Positions 1 to 10,261 of a stretch of DNA of 64,000 nt are shown piece after piece. Both the position numbers and the translations under genes were made by a program. Position 1 is the first letter of the stretch; each line of letters starts with the position of its first letter. This DNA is from Linum tenue (Eukaryota > Streptophyta > Magnoliopsida > Malpighiales > Linaceae): positions 17,050,001 through 17,114,000 of the forward strand of contig CAMGYJ010000011.1 of NCBI GenBank assembly GCA_946122785.1. The letters run 5' to 3'. The notes beneath the pieces were generated by a model. That model saw only the letters and a program-made list of their open reading frames with translations, made no database searches and was not told where the DNA came from.

Positions 1-404
1 AAAAAATAAAGTATAAGCTAGCGATGAGTTAAAACTCACCACCAGCTTGGGGGGCAATTGTTGGGGGTGTGACTAAGGGACGGAGCGCACAGACTAAGCA
101 GTAGGGCGCATAATCGGCGATGCCCAACGCTCGATACCCGCTACAGGTATATAAGGGCTTGAAGCCCTCCAAAGAGGGGGACTTCCCCTCTCTCCTCATT
201 TTCTACTTTTTGCCATCTCTCTACACCTTATCTCTCTACCTTATTCTCTCAACTCTCTCCATAAACCGACATCTGACTTGCTCGTCGGAGCTTAATCCGG
301 GGGGCAACCCCGGCTCTTTCACAGGTTCTCTCCCTCCTGACGAGATCGGACGAACGGACGACGAGTCAACCCACACCAACAAATATCATTGTTCGATCCG
401 GAGC
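1..404 (+). mobile_element. 3' end and 3' LTR of a Ty3/Gypsy retrotransposon (truncated by window edge)
   Basis: A G-rich polypurine tract (about 46-57) is followed at 59 by TGTTGGGGGTGTGAC, the usual start of plant Ty3/Gypsy LTRs. The LTR then holds a TATA-like box at about 148-154, a CT-rich leader and an R-U5-like end near 404. Positions 1-58 are the tail of the internal region; the rest of the element lies left of the window. An open frame over 120-407 is untranslated LTR and is not called as a gene. The polypurine tract in front argues for a 3' LTR rather than a solo LTR. I could not fix the 3' boundary or a target duplication. Confidence 0.7.
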
Positions 405-407
405 TAG

Positions 408-601
408 ATGGGTCAAACAATTAATATTTTAAGTGACGTGGCATGGTGACTGGACGAAAATAACGGATTTTTGTATGAGGATGGACGAAATGACCTTTTC
501 GTTATTCGCTCAAATATATATTACTGAAACGTACAAAATGAAAAGTTTGTGACCGTTTTGTACAAATCGAATGATTTGTGACCTTGTGTGCTAATTAACC
601 C
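408..601 (-). mobile_element. Terminal inverted repeat of a Mutator-like element (relic)
   Basis: Read on the minus strand from 601, this stretch follows the terminal repeats of the complete Mutator-like element at 45001-49536. Shared blocks include a GGTCAC box, TTGTACAAAA, ACGTTTCAGTAA and TTTGGTCCAGTCA-like segments in the same order. Only one arm is present. The other arm would lie left of the Gypsy LTR, so that LTR may sit inside this element. The outer end is placed at 601 because the arm ends in CCC there, like the complete copy. Confidence 0.65.
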
Positions 602-612
602 AGATGTTACAT

Positions 613-1004
613 ATGACTTGTAGTTTGCTTCAAGGATTTTTATCATGGATTTTGGATTAAAATCTCACACCTATAGAATTATGCATAAACTCCATTTTTT
701 GTATTAAAGTGGTGTTAGATTATGATGTGTGGGTCCTTATGCATATGAGATTATTTTGAGGTCAAAATTCGTGGGGTGCATGGTTTTATAAATCCCATAT
801 TGAACCTCAAAGACACAAATCATTAAGGATACAAACGTAAATTCAGCCTATAATTAATAAATCTCATAGATACAAATTCAATATGAAATCCAACAAAAAA
901 GAACACTTTTAAAATTCAACACAAATATAAAATAACAAAATTCCACGTAATCCTTTAACCATAAAATCCTTCATTTTTTAAAATCCTACAAGCAAACGCC
1001 GTTT
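613..1004. mobile_element. Degenerate MITE related to the Harbinger-type element at 8374
   Basis: The left end (TAGTTTGCTTCAAGGATTT) and the reverse complement of the right end (GCGTTTGCTTGTAGGATTT) form diverged inverted repeats. They share the GTTTGCTTG and GGATTT words with the clean MITE at 8374-8737. The interior is AT-rich and holds repeated AAATCC words but no coding potential. Ends are approximate and no target duplication could be fixed. Confidence 0.5.
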
Positions 1005-2260
1005 ACTTAGATGGGTCTTTTGAATGAGTTTTTTGTTTTGAACTATTTGTAGGTTGAAACAACTCGATTATTGGCCTTGTGGTATTCTGAAATTTGACTG
1101 CAAGTTTGTCTTTTTTTTGGCAAATAGATGAGGTATTTATCTGTGGTATTTGGTAACTAAATTTGAGAAAAATACTCTAATTCCTTCAACGTACCTTGTC
1201 CTCGCCAACCTTCTTCCTTGGCTTGACTTGCAAAAGCTTCTTGTTACAACAGAGGCCGGGTGGGCACCGGAGCGGTCAACCCGTTCCAAATCGCACCAAA
1301 CCGTTGATGCGTTCGAGCCAAACCACATTGTTAGTCTCGCGGTCTAATATGCGGTCTGAATTTTTAGCGATTTACAATACGCGGTGTTATTAATCCAAAA
1401 CCGCAAACCGCAAGTAAATTCTCACTCGAAATCGGCAGGTCGCCTTCCACCATCTCCCCCATCCTCCCGCTACCCGTTCTCCCCCAACCTCTCGCTGGCT
1501 ACCCCATCTTCTCGTCCGTCTCGACGTCGCACAACACCAAGAGGCGAGAGCTCTCGAGCTTCCTAGATCGATCGCATTTGGAGTCTGGACCAGCTCTAGT
1601 ATAATGAGAAGAAAAAGAAGAAACTGAGCTCAGCTCTGATTACCCTCTGACACTACAGAACTAATTTAGTCCCAAATCCAAAAGTTTTTACATACACTAC
1701 AAATCATCGCCACCCACATCTGACTGGCTACCTGAGCCATCATCCTTTTGAACCGAATACTAGTCAAAATCTAGCTTTCGTTGGTTTGCCCACGGGTCTC
1801 AAATCGAATTTGCGATAGACAAGTTGGTTTGGGTGGGGACGACGAACCTAATGGAATGTGAACCCTTTTCAACCCAATTCTGGTCACATCTCGCGTTCGT
1901 CGCGAATCGAAAGTCGGGTGCTAATCCAGTAATTGTATGGATCAAATCAAATAGTGGAAACCTCATAATACCAATTATTCATATTCTCGATTGCTTTTGG
2001 AATTGCATCCTAGATGAACGAAGGGTTATAAGGAAATGTCCAGTGTCTACAACAGGGAGGCCTTACTGTTAACTATTACATTTTTCTCTTCTTTTCCCAC
2101 CTTGAAAGACAACCAGCGGGGAAAGGGTAAAGTAGTGTGGTGTCTTGGATTCCAGTCAACAACAATACTACATTTATATTACATCTCACCTTGGAGACAA
2201 GGAAGAACCGGCTATGCCTTACTCAGCCTAGTAGATAGCACAACATGCAACTGGAACAGC
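1005..2260. other. Intergenic and 3' flank of the sugar transporter gene
   Basis: No gene is supported here. Short open frames at 1137-1566 overlap in several directions and show no motif. Around 1230-1420 there are GC-rich words such as AACCGCAAACCGC and GGTCAACCCGTTCC, which resemble subterminal repeats of some plant hAT elements, but no terminal repeats could be paired. The last 300 bases probably contain the 3' UTR of the minus-strand transporter. Confidence 0.4.
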
Positions 2261-5200
2261 TTACAAGCATTTGGCCTCAATCTCCTCGAGGGTGAGTCCC
2301 TTTGTCTCCGGCACGACGAAGAATATGAAGAGGAGCGACACGAGACCTATCACTCCGAATAGATAGAACAAAGTTCCAGCCCCGAGCCATGCCTGTCACG
2401 GGAAGATTTGAGATTGAAACAAAGACTAGTTACTAAAAGAGTTCCAAATTTAGGGAAACAGGATTAAGGGTGTGTTATCTATCATTGAGATATAACAAGT
2501 TAGAAGAAAAACTGTATTTGTTTTAGCTTTTAAGTCCACTTCTTTTTACCCGAAACAAACACGGCCTAAGTGAATGAATTCAAGATTTATTTCTTAAGGT
2601 GGAAATGCGGATGGAACGTTGACGAATGACAAGATATGATAATATAATTATGGTTTTACCTCCAATGGGGAGAAGGCAAAAGTCACCAAGGCGTTTGCTC
2701 CGAAATTCACCAGCACAGCCACTCCTAGTCCTCGACCTCTCAAGCGGAGAGGGAAAATCTCTGATATCATCAACCAGCCAATAGGCCCGAAGGATAGCTG
2801 CAGGAACAAAAAAACATGTTTTCGAATTGGAACTATTCAGGTTGGTTTCTTGGATGATAGATTCTCACGAGTTAGGAAATCATGAGTATGTATTCAAGGA
2901 CAAGATAAGTTTTGATTACCTGATAGCATCCCACGTACACCAGCAAAGCACCTACTGCCATGAGGGGTGCATCATTGAGGAAAATGTAATACGATCCCAA
3001 AAGGAACAAAGAGACAACCTACAAATACAAATACAAATACAAAATAGACATTTGCGAGTGTTCTTGGTTAAACAATAAAGCTCCCTAAACTTTACGTTTC
3101 TTTGCTGCGGGTGCAGTTCGCCATCTCAAAGCAATAGAGAAGATGATGCTTATATAAGAACGTCACAGAAAGGCACTTACAATTCCAGAAACACCACCAA
3201 GTAGCAACGGTCTCCTTCCAAGTTTATCAACAGCAAGAACTGCTACCCCAGTCATAATTAACTGCAACACAAGCCATTGAACATCAGAAAGATAAATGGC
3301 CCAATATGAGAAAATAAGAGAAGCGCAAACCAAGAATCAATTGGAAAGGAGGCGGTCAACGTAACACCTGAGAAACTTCATAAAGTTTTGTTTAAAAGTG
3401 CATACACAAAGATCCAACTAAGCTTAGCATGAAAATAAGTTGAAAATTACCTAATTTTGCATTAAAAAGACACATTTAGCAGAAGGGTATACAGGGGGAA
3501 AACAAGTTCTATTACGCCCATAGGTAAAAGAAAAGAGAAGTTATAACTCACGCATGGAGTGCAGAGATCAAACTTACGGGAGAATATGAAAAGTGCATTC
3601 TAAATCAAGCAAAAGTGAGCTTACTGAAAATGAGAAATCCGGATTATCAAAAAAGAAAATGAGTGGCAAAGGTCCCCAATGCTGAAAGAATGAAGGATTT
3701 CCGTCCCATTTCCTGCTGTAACACAATTTATAAGGGGATTTCTAAAGTGCTGGCCAACAGGTTTGCCTCTATTCTACCAAGTCTTATTTCTACTTCGCAG
3801 TCTGCTTTTATTAGAGGAAGATCCATTAGTGATAATATTCTTTTAGCATCAGAGTTAGTAAAGGACTATCATAGGAATAGAATTTCCCCACGGTGTGCTG
3901 TGAAAATAGACATCATGAAAGCTTTTGATTCAGTGGACTGGAACTTCTTGTTTTCTGTTCTTAGCCAGATGGGAATACCTGAACAGTTTATAAAGTGGTT
4001 AAGGGCGTGTGTTTGTACTCCTAAAGTGAGTGTTGTGTTGAATGGTGGAGTCTGTGGATTCTTTGAGATGCAAAAGGGACTGAGGCAAGGAGACCCCTTG
4101 TCTCCGTACCTGTTTACTGTTGCCATGGAAGTGTTGGATGGCATGTTGAAGTTAGCAGTTAGGCAAAACCAAATACCTCCCCATCCTAGATGTAAACCAT
4201 TGGCAATTACACATCTGTGTTTTGCCGATGATTTACTGGTATTCACAAATGGCTCTATACGGGGGGTAGCAGGGATATGTAGGGTTCTTGATGCTTTCTA
4301 TAAAGTTTCTGGCCTTAAATGTAATCCGGAAAAGTGTCAGCTGTTTTGTGGGAGGATTTCTGAAGCTGAGCAGCACTTCATTTCCTCTTATTCGAAATTT
4401 CCCCTTGGTACCCTGCCTGTTAGGTATTTGGGAGTTCCGCTTATTACTGGTAAACTGTCTAGAGCAGATTGTCGTGTGTTAGTAGAGAAAATTACAGCAA
4501 AAATTGGTAGCTGGAGGGCGCGCACTTTGAGTTTTGCTGGGAGGTTGCAGCTTATTGTATCTGTCTTGACGAGTGTTCTGCAGTATTGGATGGGGATTTT
4601 TCTTCTTCCTCAATTTGTTATAAAGGAGGTTGAATCTATTTGCAGTAAATTCTTATGGGATATCACTGACTCATCATTGAGGACAAGAGCTGTAGTATCC
4701 TGGGAATTTCTTGCTCGACCTAAGGAGGAGGGGGGCTTAGGAATTCGGGGATTTGCATTATGGAATAAGGCCTGTGTGCTCCGCCATTTTTGGGCAGTTC
4801 TTGCTGAGCAGGGATCGCTTTGGGTCGCCTGGATTCATCGCTATCGTGTTAAGAACAAGTCCATTTGGGACCTTAAGACTTCAGCTACATCTTCCTGGAT
4901 ATGGAGAAGGATATTGAAGTGTCGTGAGCTGGCTAGACCTTTCATTTCGGGGCTGCAGGGGGGTTTGGCATGGGATGGAGCGGTTATGGGGACATACTCT
5001 GTTAAGAGGGTATGGCAATCACTTCGTCAGAAGAGCAGTGTTGTGCCTTGGGCATATTTAGTTTGGGATGCTGTTATCATCCCACGTCATGGGTTTATCC
5101 TTTGGCTAATCATACAGGACAAACTGAAATTGCAGGATCGCCTACTTTCCTGGGGCAAACCTGTATCGGGTTTGTGTTTGTTGTGCCCTGGTGGATTGGA

Positions 5201-8116
5201 AACTCGATATCACCTCTTTGTGGAGTGTTCATATGTGAGGCATATGCTTGTGCAGGTTTTGAAGGCTGCTGCGCCGCCTTTGCTTGCTGATTGGCAGGAA
5301 GAGTTGTGCTGGTGTGTAGCTCGCTGGAGTGGGAATTCTGCTACTGCAAGGCTTAATAGGCTATCATGGAGTGTGGTGTTGAGTTTGGTTTGGAGGGAGA
5401 GATGCTCCAGAATGTATGGCTTGAATAGGGCTCGGCTTCCGACTGAGCTGATTGTGCACGCAAAATGGATTGTTGAATATAGGTGTCTGCTTGATCAGAG
5501 CTTATTGGATTGTTTTATAGCTAGAGGCTTGGGGTAGTTTCATTTGCTTGGCTGATTATTGTACAGACTGTTTGTTCTTGAGGAGCGCCATAGTATTTTT
5601 TGCTATTGGTTGCCTATTCTTAATGCAATTTTGATCTAAGCATCAAAAAAAAAAAATAGAAATCGGGATACGATTCTGATTTTATATAGGGCTCTCATGC
5701 TAGCATTAAATTATGATTCGAGTTTGCAAACAATTTAAATTATGTAGAAATCAATCAAGATACGAACTTTACTACCACATCTCATTACATTGTTAAGATG
5801 AAATCATACATTAAAAACAAGAATGTACGTACCTTCAATAAACCAAGCAAAATTGAGACACGGGTGGCATCAGAAGCTGCTGAAAATCCTGCACTCTATA
5901 AAATAACGTGGGATTGGCACAGGTGTAAAGTCTGGTAATTACAACCCAGGAAACATAACTAGCAAACTGAAATTAATGCAAGTCACAACAGCAACATAAT
6001 ATATGGAAAAAAGGGCACCTGAAGAATGGATGCAGCATAATATAATACACTTGGTTGCCCTGTGATCTGCACAAATTGGCACAGAGTGAAAAATGTTAGA
6101 AGTTCACATGGAAGGCGCCTTCTTTCCCAGTAATGAAGATACCTGTTGAAACAACACCAGTCCACAGCCAATCGTCAAGGCCTTCAAGCATTTTCCTTGG
6201 AATACTTCCCCAAATGTAACTTCCTTCTCCTCTCCAACAAAAGCAAGCTCATTGAGGATCTCTTCCACTTGTGCAGGAGCAGTATCTCCAAAAGCTTCAC
6301 CCCTAAGGCGGCACAGACAATTTATTGCTGTATCTTTCAAATCTCGTGCATCACCTTTACCCTGTATTGCACGCAGCAGGAGCCATCTAGGTGATTCAGC
6401 TAGCCACCACATCCCAATCCCCATGATCACTGCCAAAGGGGTACTGACTCCATACATATAGCGCCAGCCAGCTACAGTCTCGACCAGAAGACTACCAACG
6501 ACATAGCCAGCCTATAATGCATCCATGTCAATCAGAGAGATCAGAGATGCAACCAATTGCACATGTGGCCATGAGGTAAACACACACACAGACCAGAAGC
6601 AATTGAAGCACTTACCACCATCCCGAGGACAATAAAAAACTCTTTCAGAGATATTAGTAGGCCACGGATCTGGCTCGGAGCTGTCTCAGCAATGTACATA
6701 GGAGCAGCATGCATTGCCTAAAAGGCAGCAGAGAAAATCATATAAGCAGTGCTTTGACACAAAAATCATCCATTGGTTCAGGAGCTACAAGAACAAGAGG
6801 TGCATCGTACCAATCCTATTCCAGTACCAAATAAAACACGCCCAATGATCAAAATGGCCAGATTAGGTGCTACTGCTGTTATGAGTGCCCCGACAAGATA
6901 CAAGACAGCAGACAGAATCAACTCCTTTCTTCTTCCTTCAATTCAAAATGCATTACAGCATTGGTTAAAATCTCCTTAATTGGAAAGGGGGAAAAAAGGC
7001 ATAATTTTTGTCATCACGAAAAGAACTATCGTAATGTCATGGAGTTGAGTCGGAACAAGAACCAAGAAAGTCTGCAATATTGAAGGCCAATATCGATCCA
7101 ATGAGTGCGCCATACAATGAGCCACTTGTCTGCGAGAACCAACAGTCACATGTGGTACAGTTTGCATCAATACTTGGCCAGATAAATACATTATTAAGAA
7201 GCAGGCGTCTAGCCGAAAACTAGACAACAGTATGCCCCCTACGAGTAACAAACTTACGATGAGCCCAACTTCCACAGAACTTAAGTTGTACCATGAAATT
7301 CCACTAAAGCTAGCTGACTGCAAGAGAAGAACAGAGATAGACATGTCAGCAAAACAGGGTATGTGAAGTTCCAGATGCAGTGATCTCACATACACACTCT
7401 CTTGTCTTTAGAAGCACACCTGAATAGATATCGTAGCGCTCGAGGTGGAACCAATATCATAACCATATAACAGTCCTCCCAAAGCAGGAAACAGAAACCT
7501 GAAATCCAAAGAAAAGTGATAAGCGCAGGAGAACATCAGTTCAACGACTTCTGTTCTCCCCCTCGCCGTCTCTCTTTCGGCAAAATATGAACTTACGGGA
7601 AAATTGCAGCCAGCACAGAATAACTCTCGGAGCTATGGTGCTGACCGGCATTCAGCAAAGGCTCATCCACACCAGCACCATCAATCTCGCCGGAAGACTT
7701 CCCGACCTGAAAAAACACAAGTGAACGTCGATTCAGTTCCAATTCTCCCAAGATAAGTACACTAAACTCTCGGAATCAAATTCAACTACTCCGAACCACA
7801 CAAGCTTGAGTCCTAACCCAAAGAAAGTCCGGTCACAAATCAGACCCTAAATCATCTAGCCGCTGGAATGTTCAGATCTCCAAACAGTTTGAAAGGTAAG
7901 TTAACACTTAACACCATATAGTTCAACACACTCTCCCAAATCTTCGCGTTCTCATCCCTCAATCGAGGCATGCAAACAGCAGGAAGAAGAAAAACGAACT
8001 AGAATAGACCCGCCGGAAGCTAAAATGCAGAAAGCAAAAGAGCAGAAGCAAAAAAAACAAACGGTGGTTACCCTTCCGATTGAAGAGAAGGAAGGCTGCT
8101 CAGGGTCGGAAGCCAT
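2261..8116 (-). CDS. VGT1: Vacuolar glucose/sugar transporter, VGT1-like (14 exons, complete)
   Basis: This is a 505-residue major-facilitator sugar-proton antiporter; Arabidopsis VGT1 is a tonoplast glucose carrier of about the same length. Coding exons on the minus strand are 8116-8072, 7706-7597, 7498-7420, 7317-7258, 7129-7063, 6935-6811, 6717-6616, 6511-6143, 6066-6019, 5895-5833, 3261-3181, 3018-2920, 2797-2660 and 2392-2261 (stop TAA). All phases join. The start MASDPEQPSFSSIGR matches the VGT1 N-terminus in style. Family marks are GRRK near residues 121-124, ESPRWLL at 235-241, QQITGQPS at 318-325, GRRP at 371-374 and PETKG at 490-494. Intron 10 (2.6 kb) carries an antisense LINE. Intron 5 has weak splice sites (donor GTTCTT, acceptor AAG). 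Localisation is inferred from the family. Confidence 0.93.
3645..5656 (+). mobile_element. 5'-truncated L1-type LINE inside intron 10 of the VGT1-like gene
   Basis: The insert begins just before a reverse transcriptase frame and ends in an A-run (5645-5656). Nearly identical 12-bp flanks, AGAAATCCGGAT at 3633-3644 and AGAAATCGGGAT at 5658-5669, are a likely target-site duplication with one mismatch. The 5' part (ORF1, endonuclease and start of ORF2) is missing, as expected from incomplete target-primed reverse transcription. It lies antisense to the host gene, and flanking exons 10 and 11 still join in phase. Confidence 0.85.
3663..5537 (+). pseudogene. LINE ORF2 remnant: reverse transcriptase plus zinc-binding RNase H-like tail
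   Basis: About 624 residues are open without a stop. The frame enters directly in the conserved reverse transcriptase core at the NAERMKDFRPISCCN motif. It then shows SAFIRGRSISDNILLA, KAFDSVDW, GLRQGDPLSPYLF and the catalytic FADD near residue 187. The C-terminal third has the zinc-binding reverse transcriptase motif (PRHGFILWL, then CLLC and HLFVECSY). The first codon is GTG and has no meaning as a start, because the protein is 5' truncated: the endonuclease half is absent. It cannot move by itself. An intact frame over 1.8 kb suggests a fairly recent insertion. Confidence 0.88.
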
Positions 8117-8373
8117 GGGTTGCTTTGGTTCTCCAAAATCTTCGCTCGCTGCAACACACTTGCAACAGCTGAATCAAGAATGCATGAACGATCTGGAGAC
8201 TGAGATTCCGATTGCGCAGCTTGCTTGCTGCGAGTTTGTCAGGTCGCCAGAAGTTTCAGAGAGAAGAGTGGGATAAAGAAAATAGTTTTACTCGAGAATT
8301 GAATTGAAATTGATGGTCTCCAGTGGTGATGATGACGACTTCGTTATATAACCAAAGCAAGTCCAGAAATTAA
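8117..8373 (-). promoter_or_regulatory. Leader and proximal promoter of the VGT1-like gene
   Basis: This stretch lies immediately upstream of the transporter start codon. It probably holds a short 5' UTR and the core promoter. A TATATAA-like word lies at about 8344-8351 (minus-strand TTATATAAC), followed by a MITE from 8374. No other motif is claimed. The open frame on the opposite strand (8025-8276) is a shadow of exon 1 and its leader. Confidence 0.4.
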
Positions 8374-8737
8374 GGGGTCGTTTGCTTGTTGAATTTGGGT
8401 CATGGATTTGGTACTTAAATCCCAAGTTTGATGGATTTAACACAAGTCCATTGTTTGTTGATAGGTGTCAAATCCGTGGGGTCCACGGATTTGGTCTTTA
8501 ATTTGGGACCAAATCCGTGGACCCTACGGACTTGTAAATCCCACATATTTGTTTGGGATTTGTAAATCCATGATGGTTGTTAGTTGCTTAAGTGACAAAT
8601 CCATCATAAATCCATTATCAATTCTATCACGCAAACACTAGACTTTTCAAATCCATAATACAATAAATCTCTCATGAATCCCAAGATTTTTGTTGCACAA
8701 AACCTTCATTTTTCAAATCCAACAAGCAAACAACCCC
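8374..8737. mobile_element. PIF/Harbinger (Tourist-like) MITE with TAA target duplication
   Basis: The ends GGGGTCGTTTGCTTGTTG and, reversed, GGGGTTGTTTGCTTGTTG form inverted repeats of at least 18 bp with one mismatch. The 364-bp element is flanked by TAA on both sides (8371-8373 and 8738-8740), the 3-bp duplication typical of this superfamily. The interior is rich in AAATCC/GGATTT words and has no coding capacity. It sits about 260 bp upstream of the transporter start codon. Confidence 0.85.
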
Positions 8738-8932
8738 TAAAAGAGGCATTTGTGTAATTGGACGAGCTTATCGGTGATGGGCTCATGGTAGGTATGCAAA
8801 AAGCAAAACAATTAAACAAAGGGTGGGTAGGTAGAGAGCATAGAGTATATTAGACTTTAGAGAATGGAGGCTCCGGGAAAGTGAATTGGCATGTGGAGCC
8901 TTGAAAAAACTACCATGTGTCATTTAAAAATT
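8738..8932. other. Short spacer between two MITEs
   Basis: Unremarkable sequence between the Harbinger-type and Mutator-type MITEs. No gene or repeat is recognised. Confidence 0.4.
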
Positions 8933-9275
8933 GAGTAATGTTTATTTTTTATTCAAACCTTTTCTCGGATTCTGTTATATTATCCAAACCTATCGAAATA
9001 TTAAGAATTAGCTAAATGTTAACTTTTTGTTAACAATTTTGTTAGTAATATTGACTTGGCAACATGATACCGACTTGAAAGAGACTCATTAAGGTCAACA
9101 TTTCAAAATTTTGATATTTTAACTAAGAAAAGAGTTACAAAATTATTAACGATAAAGTAAAAATGGCTAATATTTTGATGTATTATGAAAGATTCGGATA
9201 ATTAATAGAATTTTAATAGGTTTGGATAATATAAAATAATCTGAAAAATGTTTGGATAAAAAATAGACATTGCCC
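8933..9275. mobile_element. Mutator-type MITE with 9-bp target duplication
   Basis: The first 75 bp and the reverse complement of the last 75 bp match closely; shared words include TTTATTTTTTATTCAAAC against TCTATTTTTTATCCAAAC, and ATATTATCCAAACCTAT. The flanks TTAAAAATT (8924-8932) and TTAAAAAAT (9276-9284) are a near-perfect 9-bp duplication, the size typical of Mutator elements. The element is 343 bp long, AT-rich and non-coding. Confidence 0.7.
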
Positions 9276-9334
9276 TTAAAAAATCTATAAATATAAATAT
9301 AATAAGTATTTGGATTAATAACAAGGACTTTGCT

Positions 9335-10010
9335 ACACAAATAGGTCGACCGAGAGGTAATGATGGTCAACCGAATCTATTGTTTCCGTTTTATTACGTT
9401 TAACAACGTGATCGACCTTGTACATGAAATGGTTTTTGGTGTTAGTGATTAAGTTGTTATGAAGTTATGGTTTCTTGTTATTATGATTGTGGATTGAATT
9501 TGTTGGTTTTAATCGTAATTTGTTAGGACCAAACAAAATACACATATTGACAGACATAAGCAAAAACTTCGAAGGTCATAGGCTGATTTTACTGTAAGCG
9601 ATCTACCTTTTACTTTAAGCGGTCGACTGCAAAACCAACACTTTCCTCTACGTTTCACTTCAAGAGGGATGGATGGATAACATTCTATTCTTCTTCTATC
9701 CGGTTGGCCTTTTGCTGTAAATGGTCGGCCTCATTGCAAATATGGTCGAGCATGTCTCCATTATGAGCGACCATTTTGGTAATGACTGCCTTAAAGTGGT
9801 CGACCTCCTTAAGTTTATAGGCCACCATTTTGCATATGACTACATTGAAAGGTCGACCTTTTCCCATTGTGGTTGACCATTTTAGTATTGACTAACTTAA
9901 AACGGTCGTCCACTATATGTCACAGGTCGACCGTGATTTTCCATCAGAGTGACCACAATGGTGTTAACCGGTCGACCGCAGTTACTCATAGGTCGACCGT
10001 ATTGTGCAAG
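9335..10010. repeat. Array of degenerate palindromic GGTCGACC boxes
   Basis: About 18 copies of GGTCGACC or one- to two-base variants (GGTCGGCC, GGTTGACC, GGTCGTCC, GGTCAACC) recur from 9342 to 9998. They are closely spaced (about 20-35 bp) between 9700 and 10000. The exact palindrome occurs at about 9342, 9797, 9850, 9925, 9969 and 9991. The spacers are unlike each other apart from ATTTTGG-type words, so this is not a simple tandem repeat. No open frame of note is present. Two more boxes lie at 62331 and 62353. Origin unknown; internal repeats of a retroelement are possible. Confidence 0.6.
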
Positions 10011-10261
10011 TTACGGTGACTTTCAAAGAACCATAGGCATACCCTAATAACAATACTTCAGATAACACTAAACTATAAGAATTGGATGCCAGATACCACT
10101 AAAATATAAGTAAGGTACTCGAAATCGTTAGAATTGGTGAATTGTGCATTCGTCAAAAAAAACCCATCAATCTGCCATTAGTTACAAATAAAAATTTACT
10201 TTTTATAATTAAAATTAAAATAACATATAAAAAATGAGAAACTAATTAGAAAATAGCTCTA

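Noticed and set aside
120..407. 95-codon open frame at the left edge
   Set aside because: Lies inside the Gypsy LTR over the TATA box and leader; it is not coding in any known element of this kind.
3869..4246. 125-codon minus-strand frame inside the LINE
   Set aside because: Antisense shadow of the reverse transcriptase frame.
9335..10010. GGTCGACC boxes considered as a CRISPR or operator array
   Set aside because: The genome is eukaryotic, the repeats are 8 bp with variable spacing, and there is no neighbouring gene of such a system. Kept as an unexplained repeat array instead.
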